From: an uncultured Erysipelotrichaceae bacterium
GTDB lineage: Bacteria > Bacillota_I > Bacilli_A > RF39 > UBA660
Length of the DNA stretch: 13,500 nt
Reading direction: 5' to 3'
NCBI GenBank assembly: GCA_902783215.1
Contig: CACZQD010000083.1
Coordinates: forward strand, 1-13,500
Program-made: the position numbers and the translations under genes
The notes under the pieces: model-generated
The model's database searches: none
The model's input: only the letters and a program-made list of their open reading frames with translations
What the model was told of the DNA's origin: nothing
In this document: positions 6,577-13,489 of the stretch, in pieces
Layout: every line of letters begins with the position of its first letter
Position numbering within the stretch: position 1 is the stretch's first letter

Positions 6577-6760
6577 TAGCTTTTGCCTCCAATAAATTCA
6601 TTAGTTGTTGCTTTTGAGTTGCGTGTTCATCCATTTCGGAATTAACAAATGAAATAAGTTGTTCATCAGTTAAATTTTTAGAAGTTTCGTTTAAAATATT
6701 AATAATACTAGTCTCATGTCCAATTGCATCTTCTAAATATGCAAGTTCTTTTTGTGTCAT
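6569..6760 (-). CDS. Small CotF-like helical protein, N-terminal half
   Basis: This 63-residue product is two predicted helices (MTQKELAYLEDAIGHETSII and, after a turn at LTDEQ, FVNSEMDEHATQKQQLMNLL). The H15-E16 and E42/H46 spacing recalls ferritin-like bundles such as the Coat F family. The SD GGAGG stands 5 nt before ATG 6758-6760. Its stop codon is TGA (6571-6569), showing that UGA is a stop in this organism. It is followed by the overlapping 82-residue partner gene. Pairs of this kind are common in clostridia as far as I recall. The family call is less certain than for the partner because the protein is so short. Confidence 0.7.
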   Translation of the reverse strand: MTQKELAYLEDAIGHETSIINILNETSKNLTDEQLISFVNSEMDEHATQKQQLMNLLEAKANE

Positions 6761-6801
6761 ATTATCCTCCTCGATAATATTATGGACACTATAATTTGTT
6801 T

Positions 6802-7296
6802 TTAAACATTATTTTGTTCATTGTTAATAACAATACCTACTTTAGGAAAATCTTCTTTTTCATTAATTAATACTTTTTTCATAGAATAAAGTGTAGAATT
6901 TGGAGGATAATTATTTAATGTAGCATATACCTCATAACCTAAAAACTCATAGAATTCTTTTGCTTGAAAATTCCAAGTATTTAATCTAATTCCTATACAT
7001 TCTTTTTCTTGAGCATACTTTAAAGCTTTTTGCATTAAGCTAGTTGCAATTTTTTGATGACGATAATTGTTTTCTACATATAATAATTCAATGTATAACC
7101 AATATCCATCATCAATATGTCCATATATACCACCAATAACTTGATTGACATCATAAGCATAACATTCAAATTTAAAAGGATGTTGCCTATAAATCATCGG
7201 ATTTAAATATTCATTATACTGATAATTATTTTTTATTAAACTTTTTGTTAAGTATTCTTCACCTTTTTCACATATATTTTTGTAATCAATGTTCAT
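6802..7296 (-). CDS. GNAT family N-acetyltransferase
   Basis: This 164-residue enzyme should transfer an acetyl group from acetyl-CoA to an amine. The GNAT core is complete: strand 4 (YWLYIELLYVEN, about 65-76), the pyrophosphate-binding loop YRHQKIATSLM (78-88, a Q/RxxGxA variant with K in place of the Gly), and the C-terminal NTWNFQAKEFYEFLGYEVY (106-124). About 24 residues at the C-terminus extend beyond the usual core. The SD GGGAGG precedes ATG 7294-7296. It sits 30 nt after the histidine kinase gene and 41 nt before the CotF-like pair without an obvious terminator, so it is most likely co-transcribed. The substrate is unknown. Confidence 0.85.
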   Translation of the reverse strand: MNIDYKNICEKGEEYLTKSLIKNNYQYNEYLNPMIYRQHPFKFECYAYDVNQVIGGIYGHIDDGYWLYIELLYVENNYRHQKIATSLMQKALKYAQEKECIGIRLNTWNFQAKEFYEFLGYEVYATLNNYPPNSTLYSMKKVLINEKEDFPKVGIVINNEQNNV

Positions 7297-7326
7297 AAAT
7301 ATTATCCTCCCATTATATATTTTATA

Positions 7327-9243
7327 TTACTTTTTTTCATTATCTTCTTTTAATTTTTGATCAAGCATAGATATCTCATCATCACTTATTGATACAACTT
7401 TATGAATATCTATATCTTCTTTATTATCTGATGCTTTTATCTCGGTATGATTTATAATCTTATTTAAAACTCGATTTAATTCTTTTTGATCTATCGGTTT
7501 TGATAGATATTCATCAAAACCTTCTTTTATATATTTATTTGATTGTCCCTGTATGGCATCAGCTGTTAAAGCAACAACAGGTATATTAAATTCAGGTAAT
7601 TCTAACAGTTTTTTTAATGTTTCAACACCATCCATCTTTGGCATCATTATATCCATTAATATCAGATCATAATTATTATGCTTGTTTATTTTATCAATAC
7701 ACTCAAAACCACTTTCACAACTATCAATATCTAAATTTAATTCTTTTAATATTTTAGTTGCAACTTTTATATTTAATTTGTTATCATCAACTACTAATAC
7801 TTTTTTACCATCAAAAGTTTGATCAATTATTTTTTCTTCACTAACAAATACATTACTAATCTTTTGATTTATGACTACAGTAAATGTTGATCCACGACCA
7901 TATTTTGAATCAACTGTTATTTGACCATCCATCATTTCAACTAGTGATTTTGTTATAGCAAGGCCTAATCCCGTACCTTCAATATTAGAATTTTTATCAC
8001 TATCTAATCTATTAAATTTAGTAAATAATGTATCTAATTGTTCTTTTTTTATTCCTCTTCCGGTATCACTAACTTTTATAGTTAGCTTTGATATATCGTT
8101 ATCTATTTCATTATTAACTTTAAAGTCAATATAACCTTTTTCTGTATATTTAATAGCATTAGAAAGTAAGTTAGTAATGATTTGTTTAATTTTTCCAATA
8201 TCACCATATAATGTTTCTGGAAGATTTGAATTGATATTACATCTTAATTCAATGTTTTTTTCACCAATTCTCGATTGCATTAAAGCAACTACATTATTAA
8301 ACTCATCTAAAGGATTATAATTAGTTTCTATTATTTCCATTTTATCGGCTTCTATACGACTAATATCTAATATTCCATTTACTATTTCTAAAAGGGATTG
8401 TGAAGCTTCTACAATATCTTTTGAATCATCATGAATTTCTTCTATGTCATTACTGTTATTAATGCTTTCAGATAAACCAACAATCGCATTCAAAGGTGTT
8501 CGTATCTCATGCGACATACTACTTAAAAAATCTGTTTTAGCTCGATTAGCTTTTTCTGCTTGATTTTTAGCTAACTCTAACTCATTAATCATTTTTAAAT
8601 CTGGATTTTCAATTGCAAAGTACATAACCAAATTTATAAATGACAAAGCAAACGGAATAATTATAATACTTGGATCAAATGACCTAATTACAAATATTAA
8701 AACTGCTAAAATAAATAATGTCCAAAGAGGAATATATTTTTTACTTTTAAGATTTTTTATATTTGTTAATGTTACTATAACCGAGCTTACAAACCATAAA
8801 GTACACACTATATATGTTATATTTGTTTTCATTCCATAACTGTACATGGTTCCATCTTTATTCATAAGACTAATTGGACTTATAAAAATGATAATAATGG
8901 CAATTAGATTTAAAATAAGTTCAATTTTATGAAATGTTTGCAGTTTTTCTTTAGCTTTTTTTCCGTATGCTACATAGGATAAATACATATAAAATAACCA
9001 TACCCACAATATATAAAAAGAACAAACAAAATTATTAAGCATTTTAATAAGAAATATATTATCACTATATTTGTAGCACACCAAGTATATAGATGATTCT
9101 ATAATACTTTCTAATAATTGAATAATAATCATAAATTGAAATATTTCAGTTTCATCGTTTTTTTGCCTTTGTTTTGAAAAAAATAGGATGACCAAAAATA
9201 AACTCAATAAAATTGATGCCCCAGGTAAATATAAATTAGGCAT
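7327..9243 (-). CDS. Seven-TM hybrid sensor histidine kinase / response regulator
   Basis: This 638-residue membrane protein senses an unknown signal and phosphorylates itself and its own receiver. Residues 1-211 contain seven hydrophobic segments, followed by a short coiled linker and the dimerisation domain SHEIRTPLN with phospho-accepting H245. The ATP-binding domain shows the N box NLLSNAIKY (N362), DTGRGI (D393) and GTGLGLAI (423-430). A receiver domain follows with D486-D487, phospho-acceptor D531 (LILMDIMMPKMDG), T560 and K582. The last 40 residues are acidic and have no recognisable HPt domain. The SD AAGGAAGTGG precedes ATG 9241-9243, and the gene is 20 nt behind the acyltransferase. 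No HPt protein or DNA-binding regulator is in the window, so the phosphorelay output lies elsewhere. Confidence 0.94.
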   Translation of the reverse strand: MPNLYLPGASILLSLFLVILFFSKQRQKNDETEIFQFMIIIQLLESIIESSIYLVCYKYSDNIFLIKMLNNFVCSFYILWVWLFYMYLSYVAYGKKAKEKLQTFHKIELILNLIAIIIIFISPISLMNKDGTMYSYGMKTNITYIVCTLWFVSSVIVTLTNIKNLKSKKYIPLWTLFILAVLIFVIRSFDPSIIIIPFALSFINLVMYFAIENPDLKMINELELAKNQAEKANRAKTDFLSSMSHEIRTPLNAIVGLSESINNSNDIEEIHDDSKDIVEASQSLLEIVNGILDISRIEADKMEIIETNYNPLDEFNNVVALMQSRIGEKNIELRCNINSNLPETLYGDIGKIKQIITNLLSNAIKYTEKGYIDFKVNNEIDNDISKLTIKVSDTGRGIKKEQLDTLFTKFNRLDSDKNSNIEGTGLGLAITKSLVEMMDGQITVDSKYGRGSTFTVVINQKISNVFVSEEKIIDQTFDGKKVLVVDDNKLNIKVATKILKELNLDIDSCESGFECIDKINKHNNYDLILMDIMMPKMDGVETLKKLLELPEFNIPVVALTADAIQGQSNKYIKEGFDEYLSKPIDQKELNRVLNKIINHTEIKASDNKEDIDIHKVVSISDDEISMLDQKLKEDNEKK

Positions 9244-9263
9244 TTAACCACTTCCTTTTTATT

Positions 9264-10328
9264 CTATAATTCTTTTTTTAATACTTTTTTCTTTGGGTTG
9301 TAATTTTCTATTAGATTTTTAGCTTTTTCATATCTATCATAATCTGTAAATAAAAATAAATTATTTATGTTTAAACTATTTCTTAAGCTTTCTATATCTT
9401 TTTCTATTTCTCGTTGTTCTATTTCTTTTTTATTTTGAAATTGTTGTTCTATATTATCACTCATTTTATATCCAGGCCATTCTTGAGTTAATGATTTAAC
9501 GAACTTAGGCCAATAATCTTCTTGTAAATCTTGTCTAGATGTACGTCCATATTCACTAGAATGAGCATACCATATTTCATACATTAAAGTACTTAATTGA
9601 TCTCTTAAGATTAAATTACATTCATTTATTATTTTATTTTTTAAATCATAATATAAGGAATTATGATTTATTTCATCAAAACTTTTATCCGTATATTTTT
9701 TTAAAACTTCTAAAGGATCAAAATAACCTTTTCGGTTAATATAGTAGTCTTTGTTATATCTTTCTATAGCAGTTCCAACAATCACCGCATTACTTTCTAA
9801 TGCTGCTCTAACGGTTCCAGAAAAAATATCTAAAACAATTTTATTAGGTGATAAATTCCATACAGCCTCAGGAAATATCATACAATTATTTCCTTCTTTC
9901 AAATATCTAACCATCATTTTATATGTATATCTTTTATCTTCTTTTGAATAAGGATCAACAAATATAGTAGGTCTAGTATTAAAATACCAACCACTAATTG
10001 TTTTGTATGCATTTTTAAAATCACTAGCTACTATAAAAGAAGGTTTCTTTAATGATATAGATATTTTTTCAACATCTGGTTTAAATTTATGAGTGTTTGC
10101 ATAGATAACTGGTCTATTTTTAGGAACTTGAACATTTTTTTCATTTAGATAATATATTTTTTCATGATTAGATAGTGTGATTAAACGTAATAATAATTGT
10201 GTGAATGGATAATAAAATTTTGCTTTTATTATTCCTTTTAGTTTTAAATTTTTTTCTATAATATTTATTTTTTCTTTTTTGTATTTTTCAAAAACTATTT
10301 CTGCTTTTTGTAATCTATCGTTATTCAT
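9264..10328 (-). CDS. PlsC-like lysophospholipid acyltransferase family protein
   Basis: The 354-residue protein belongs to the PlsC/LPLAT superfamily, whose members acylate glycerophospholipids or related acceptors at the membrane face. The HX4D catalytic motif is seen as ANTHKFKPD (H80, D85), and block III as MIFPEAVWNLSP (152-155 FPEA, where the usual Gly after Glu is Ala). Strand and substrate-pocket segments lie between. After about residue 215 there is a long charged C-terminal part, larger than the typical 240-residue enzyme, with many Glu/Lys/Gln residues (290-320). The start ATG is 4 nt beyond the stop of the upstream GNAT gene, and the SD GGGAG lies inside that gene's last codons, indicating coupling. 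The substrate is unknown; it need not be the housekeeping PlsC. Confidence 0.85.
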   Translation of the reverse strand: MNNDRLQKAEIVFEKYKKEKINIIEKNLKLKGIIKAKFYYPFTQLLLRLITLSNHEKIYYLNEKNVQVPKNRPVIYANTHKFKPDVEKISISLKKPSFIVASDFKNAYKTISGWYFNTRPTIFVDPYSKEDKRYTYKMMVRYLKEGNNCMIFPEAVWNLSPNKIVLDIFSGTVRAALESNAVIVGTAIERYNKDYYINRKGYFDPLEVLKKYTDKSFDEINHNSLYYDLKNKIINECNLILRDQLSTLMYEIWYAHSSEYGRTSRQDLQEDYWPKFVKSLTQEWPGYKMSDNIEQQFQNKKEIEQREIEKDIESLRNSLNINNLFLFTDYDRYEKAKNLIENYNPKKKVLKKEL

Positions 10329-10332
10329 AATA

Positions 10333-10971
10333 CTATCTCCCTTGTGACTTTCTCAACATCGAATACTGTTTGATATTTGATTTTGGTAAATAACTAGTAT
10401 CTATAAGTTCAAAACCAAAGTGTTTATAAAGATCTACATTATTTTTTAAATGTGTTTCCAAATAGCAATCCTGACCTATACGATCGAAATATTCAAACAT
10501 TGGCTTTAAAAGCTGTGAACAATATCCTTTACTTTGTGATTCAGGTTTTACTGTAATATTATATAAATACCAACTTTCATGATTTGTGTAATTTTTTTTT
10601 AATTTCATTACATGATTTTCATATCTTATTAATCTTATAAAGGTTGATGGTGGTGCGATAAACATAAGTTTAATTCCTCCACCTAATAAAAACGGAATAA
10701 CTTTTGATCCAGTATAATTCGGAGGAGTAAAAATAGCTACTGCATCAGCACTTTTATCGTTTGCAAAGCCTATAGCTTGTTTTCCCATTGAATGAATTGA
10801 AGCTGACATTATTGTTTTAACAATTTTATGCTTAATTTTTCCTTTTAATATATAATCAAATAATGGATAATTTTGATATGCAAGCGCGGAACACTCTGAA
10901 AAGTTATCGATATCATTTTTTTTCATTTTATATAACGAATTTATTTCTTCTATATTGAATTGATTTTTCAT
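10333..10971 (-). CDS. GNAT family N-acetyltransferase, first gene of the operon
   Basis: The 212-residue product has a GNAT domain in its second half: WYLYNITVKPESQSKGYCSQLL (134-155) gives strand 4 and a near-canonical acetyl-CoA loop (QSKGYC, 146-151). YLETHLKNNVDLYKHFGFELI (170-190) is the C-terminal signature. The first 120 residues are variable. A further ATG at 11002-11004 is in frame, but it has no SD; ATG 10969-10971 with SD AGGTGATT is preferred, and it leaves room for the promoter at 10995-11022. It overlaps the acyltransferase's SD region with a 4-nt gap. The acceptor substrate cannot be told. Confidence 0.85.
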   Translation of the reverse strand: MKNQFNIEEINSLYKMKKNDIDNFSECSALAYQNYPLFDYILKGKIKHKIVKTIMSASIHSMGKQAIGFANDKSADAVAIFTPPNYTGSKVIPFLLGGGIKLMFIAPPSTFIRLIRYENHVMKLKKNYTNHESWYLYNITVKPESQSKGYCSQLLKPMFEYFDRIGQDCYLETHLKNNVDLYKHFGFELIDTSYLPKSNIKQYSMLRKSQGR

Positions 10972-10994
10972 AATAATCACCTGTTTATACTTTA

Positions 10995-11022
10995 ATTTTA
11001 TCATTTTTTATTACTATATCAA
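10995..11022 (-). promoter_or_regulatory. Promoter of the six-gene operon
   Basis: On the minus strand, -35 TTGATA (11022-11017), a 16-bp spacer and -10 TAAAAT (11000-10995) preceded by TGA. The predicted +1 near 10988 gives a leader of about 17 nt with the SD AGGTGATT. Gaps of 4, 20, 30 and 41 nt and one overlap downstream, without another terminator until 6312-6341, suggest it drives all six genes. Confidence 0.65.
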
Positions 11023-11092
11023 CACTATCAATTAAAAATACTATCTGATAAATATGTGTTTTATGAGGTAAAGATTTTAATGAATGATATGC

Positions 11093-11120
11093 AAAATAAA
11101 AACCACAGAATTTTGTGGTT
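11093..11120 (-). terminator. Rho-independent terminator of the fic gene
   Basis: An almost perfect 20-bp palindrome (11101-11120; AACCACA/TGTGGTT arms plus inner A-U and one G-U pair) is followed on the minus strand by UUUAUUUU (11100-11093). It lies 45 nt after the fic stop codon. The remaining 70 bases to the operon promoter show nothing else recognisable. Confidence 0.85.
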
Positions 11121-11165
11121 AAAAATATTCGATCAAGAATACAAAAATTAATAAAAATCTCTCTA

Positions 11166-11909
11166 TTATTTCAAATCAAAATTCAATAGTTCTTCACAAA
11201 CTTTTTGATAAATGTCTTGTTCATTTTTTATTGTGTCTATCAAAAATGTCTTATCGTTTTTATATTGTTTTAATCCTCTCATATAATAAGGTTTATCTTT
11301 ATCTAAAACTATAAAAGGTAATATATTGTTTTTTAAACATTCTTTAAACATAATCATACGCCCAACTCTTCCGTTACCATCCCCGAATGGATGTATAATT
11401 TCAAATCTAACATGAAATTCTATAATATGTTCTAATGTAATCTTTTTATGATTTTTATACCAAGATAGTAACTTATTTAAATCCTTTTCAACATCACTTG
11501 GACTTGATGTATTAATTACATTTATTAACCCTATTTTATTTGGAACAATTTTAAATCCACCTACATTATATCTAGGATTTTCTTCATCTGTAGTATTTCT
11601 TTTTAGTATCTTGTTCATATTAATAATTAAATCTTTAGATAATTCCTCATCTACAATATCCAAAGTATAATCAAATAATCTAAAATGATTCTTCATTTCA
11701 ATTAAATCATCTAATTTAATTGAATCTTCACTTTTGGGAATAAAAGAATTTGTTTCAAATATTTCTTCTGTTTCATCTTCAGTCAATCTACTACCTTCTA
11801 TTTTATTAGAATTATAGGCAAAATTAACTTGTGAATAATGATATATGTTCCCTTTGAATTTAGAATTTTTTTGTTCAATCAATTCTTTCTTTAATTTTAA
11901 TAAATTCAT
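11166..11909 (-). CDS. fic: Fic family protein (protein adenylyltransferase), N-terminal self-inhibited class
   Basis: This 247-residue protein carries the Fic catalytic motif HPFGDGNGRVGR (H173-R184), with the catalytic His and the nucleotide-phosphate binding Gly/Asn/Arg residues all intact. Such enzymes usually move AMP from ATP to a Ser/Thr/Tyr on a target protein. Upstream, AYNSNKIEGSRLT contains the inhibitory helix motif S34xxxE38G39, which places E38 to block the ATP gamma-phosphate; this is the class with the inhibitory helix inside the protein, N-terminal to the Fic core. The frame extends to ATG 11937-11939, but ATG 11907-11909 has the SD GGAGG (11919-11915) and is preferred. It forms a single-gene unit, with a terminator at 11093-11120. 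No separate antitoxin gene is present. The target is unknown. Confidence 0.92.
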   Translation of the reverse strand: MNLLKLKKELIEQKNSKFKGNIYHYSQVNFAYNSNKIEGSRLTEDETEEIFETNSFIPKSEDSIKLDDLIEMKNHFRLFDYTLDIVDEELSKDLIINMNKILKRNTTDEENPRYNVGGFKIVPNKIGLINVINTSSPSDVEKDLNKLLSWYKNHKKITLEHIIEFHVRFEIIHPFGDGNGRVGRMIMFKECLKNNILPFIVLDKDKPYYMRGLKQYKNDKTFLIDTIKNEQDIYQKVCEELLNFDLK

Positions 11910-11940
11910 ATTTACCTCCATATATAAAGTTTCTAACATT

Positions 11941-11949
11941 AGTATAACA
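11941..11949 (-). promoter_or_regulatory. Extended -10 promoter of fic
   Basis: The minus strand has TGT followed by TATACT (11946-11941). The -35 region is A-rich with no good TTGACA match. The predicted leader is about 25 nt and ends in the SD GGAGGT. Bases 11950-12074 are AT-rich and show nothing else I can support. Confidence 0.45.
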
Positions 11950-12074
11950 CGAAAGTAATTATTTTTGCTATTTTTATTTTACAATTTATAATTGTATCTA
12001 TTATTTATATATCAATAATAAATGATTATTATATACTTTGTAAAAGTTCGAATAAAATATATTAATTTTTGTAC

Positions 12075-12100
12075 AATAAAACCCTTATAAAATAAGGGTT
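12075..12100 (-). terminator. Rho-independent terminator of the tRNA operon
   Basis: The minus strand has a 9-bp stem AACCCTTAT/ATAAGGGTT (12100-12092 with 12088-12080) with a 3-nt loop, followed by UUUUAUU counting the stem's terminal U residues. It stands 10 nt downstream of the CCA end of tRNA-Pro. Confidence 0.85.
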
Positions 12101-12110
12101 AAATACAAAA

Positions 12111-12187
12111 TGGTCGGGAAAACAGGATTTGAACCTGCAACCCCTTCGTCCCAAGCGAAGTGCTCTACCAAGTTGAGCCATTTCCCG
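12111..12187 (-). tRNA. tRNA-Pro (anticodon UGG)
   Basis: On the minus strand: acceptor CGGGAAA/TTTCCCG, T8-G9, D stem GCTC/GAGC, anticodon stem CTTCG/CGAAG with loop CTTGGGA (UGG at 34-36), T stem GCAGG/CCTGT with one G-U pair and T loop TTCAAAT, discriminator A and an encoded CCA. All cloverleaf elements are intact. Anticodon UGG reads CCA and, by wobble, the other proline codons. It lies 7 nt after tRNA-Arg. Confidence 0.97.
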
Positions 12188-12194
12188 ATAAATA

Positions 12195-12271
12195 TGGTGC
12201 GCCCAAGAGGAGTCGAACCCCTAACCTTTTGATCCGTAGTCAAACGCTCTATCCAATTGAGCTATGAGCGC
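12195..12271 (-). tRNA. tRNA-Arg (anticodon ACG)
   Basis: On the minus strand: acceptor GCGCTCA/TGGGCGC with one U-G pair, D stem GCTC/GAGC, anticodon stem TTTGA/TCAAA with loop CTACGGA (ACG at 34-36), T stem AGGGG/CCTCT and T loop TTCGACT, discriminator A and an encoded CCA. A34 is expected to be deaminated to inosine by TadA, so that CGU, CGC and CGA are read. Confidence 0.97.
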
Positions 12272-12306
12272 ATATAAAGGATAGTATTTCTCTCAAGACG
12301 ATTTTA

Positions 12307-12335
12307 ATTTTATCACTTATTTAAACATAAGTCAA
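12307..12335 (-). promoter_or_regulatory. Promoter of the tRNA-Arg/tRNA-Pro operon
   Basis: The minus strand has -35 TTGACT (12335-12330), a 17-bp spacer and -10 TAAAAT (12312-12307) preceded by TGA. This is the best -35/-10 pair in the window. The predicted +1 near 12300 leaves a 5' leader of about 29 nt to the mature tRNA-Arg end. Confidence 0.8.
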
Positions 12336-12395
12336 CATTTTAAACCGACTTTTTATACATTTTACACTTTTTTTACTATCCTTATCCATATTTAT

Positions 12396-13406
12396 CTACT
12401 TAGATACAGCTTTAACATTAATAGATTCTGCTACAGTTAAAAGTTCATTTGTATCCATTACATCAGACGTAACATAGTATTCTATATTATTACTTACCCA
12501 CATTACTGATTCATCTGTTACAGCTCCTACTGTGTCTAAAACAATATAAGGATCACCATAAACATAATCAGTTTCTTTACTTGATACACCTTGAACTAAA
12601 GTAAATGGATTTTCTCCTGCAAAAGTCATAATAACTCTTTCTCCATCATCTGTTTTAACGACATCTTTACTTGATAAATAGGTGTCTGTTGGTACATACA
12701 TAGGATACACTGAATCTTCACTTAATGATGTTGTTTTTGTTTTTTCTTGTGATTTTGTTTGCTTTTTTGAATTAGATTGTTTAGTTTCATTTAAATATTT
12801 TTTATCTAGTTTAAAGAAATTATCACTAAATTTTGGATTCATATCGATGTCTTTTATTTTGAATATCATTACTTTTTCATTATTACTATTTATTACTTCT
12901 ATTTTAGTTAAATTAGCATCTTTATCTAAATATATTTTTTGTTTTACTAAGTTTTTATCATTTATATAGTTTACTTTAGTAGTAAAAATATATCCTTTTT
13001 TAGTTGATTTAAATTTCTTTGATTTATCATTTTTAAGATCAGTTACTATAGGTTGTAGTAAGTAGATTTGAGAATTATTATATGGCCAATCACTTTTAAA
13101 TTGAAAACTCTTATTCAAATTAGGTGTGAGTACATAAACTCCTTCTTTATTCTTTAATATTATTTGTTCATGATCATTTGTAGTATTTTTTAAATTTACT
13201 TTAAATAAATCACTTTTCTTATATGATGAGGTTACATCATAAGTATATTTATTTTCATTTCTAATAATAGTTAATTTACCCGTTAATTGATAACTTTTTG
13301 CACTATCTACTCTAGATGTAAATTTTTTTAATATTGCTGTCTCACTATTTTTTCCACATCCTACCATAATAAATAAAAGTCCAAATAAAATAATAATTTT
13401 TTTCAT
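12396..13406 (-). CDS. LolA/YdcC/GerS-like lipoprotein
   Basis: The 336-residue protein has a lipoprotein signal (MKKIIILFGLLFIMVGC) with the lipid-attachment Cys at position 17, so it should be anchored outside the membrane. Residues about 25-200 have the strand-rich pattern of LolA-like proteins (FTSRVDSAKSYQLTGKLTI, then GVYVLTPNLNKSFQFKSDWPYN, then KIYLDKDANLTKIEV). In Gram-positives this is seen in the B. subtilis sporulation protein YdcC and the clostridial germination lipoprotein GerS. A Lys/Ser/Thr linker (208-228) leads to a second domain from YPMYVPTDTYL to the end, resembling DUF4367/MucB C-terminal domains. The SD AGAGGTGG precedes the ATG. The fold is fairly clear; a link to sporulation or germination is inference. 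Downstream there is no strong terminator before the tRNA promoter. Confidence 0.8.
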   Translation of the reverse strand: MKKIIILFGLLFIMVGCGKNSETAILKKFTSRVDSAKSYQLTGKLTIIRNENKYTYDVTSSYKKSDLFKVNLKNTTNDHEQIILKNKEGVYVLTPNLNKSFQFKSDWPYNNSQIYLLQPIVTDLKNDKSKKFKSTKKGYIFTTKVNYINDKNLVKQKIYLDKDANLTKIEVINSNNEKVMIFKIKDIDMNPKFSDNFFKLDKKYLNETKQSNSKKQTKSQEKTKTTSLSEDSVYPMYVPTDTYLSSKDVVKTDDGERVIMTFAGENPFTLVQGVSSKETDYVYGDPYIVLDTVGAVTDESVMWVSNNIEYYVTSDVMDTNELLTVAESINVKAVSK

Positions 13407-13428
13407 TTTCCACCTCTTTTTTCAATTA

Positions 13429-13434
13429 ATTATA
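13429..13434 (-). promoter_or_regulatory. -10 box of the lipoprotein gene
   Basis: A perfect TATAAT lies on the minus strand 22 nt before the ATG, with a predicted leader of about 16 nt containing AGAGGTGG. It lacks the TG extension found elsewhere, and the -35 position reads TACATA, a weak match. In such AT-rich DNA a chance TATAAT is possible. Confidence 0.4.
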
Positions 13435-13489
13435 TTTTTTTTATTATTTTTTATGTATAAATTTGATAAATTTGTCTAGACTACTATTG

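Noticed and set aside
7305..7315. TATAAT directly ahead of the GGGAGG of the second GNAT gene, as an internal promoter
   Set aside because: No TG extension, no -35, and zero spacing to the SD would place the transcript start inside or beyond it. The position within a tight operon makes a chance match likelier.
11023..11092. Clustered TTGATA-like words between fic terminator and operon promoter
   Set aside because: Spacing is irregular and the words are common in AT-rich DNA; no riboswitch or RNA fold could be supported.
12682..12969. Plus-strand 95-codon frame inside the lipoprotein gene
   Set aside because: Low-complexity hydrophobic product antisense to a gene with signal peptide and domains; no SD.
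13474..13481. GTCTAGAC palindrome in the putative divergent region
   Set aside because: Only 8 bp, a single copy with no flanking symmetry, so not enough to call an operator.
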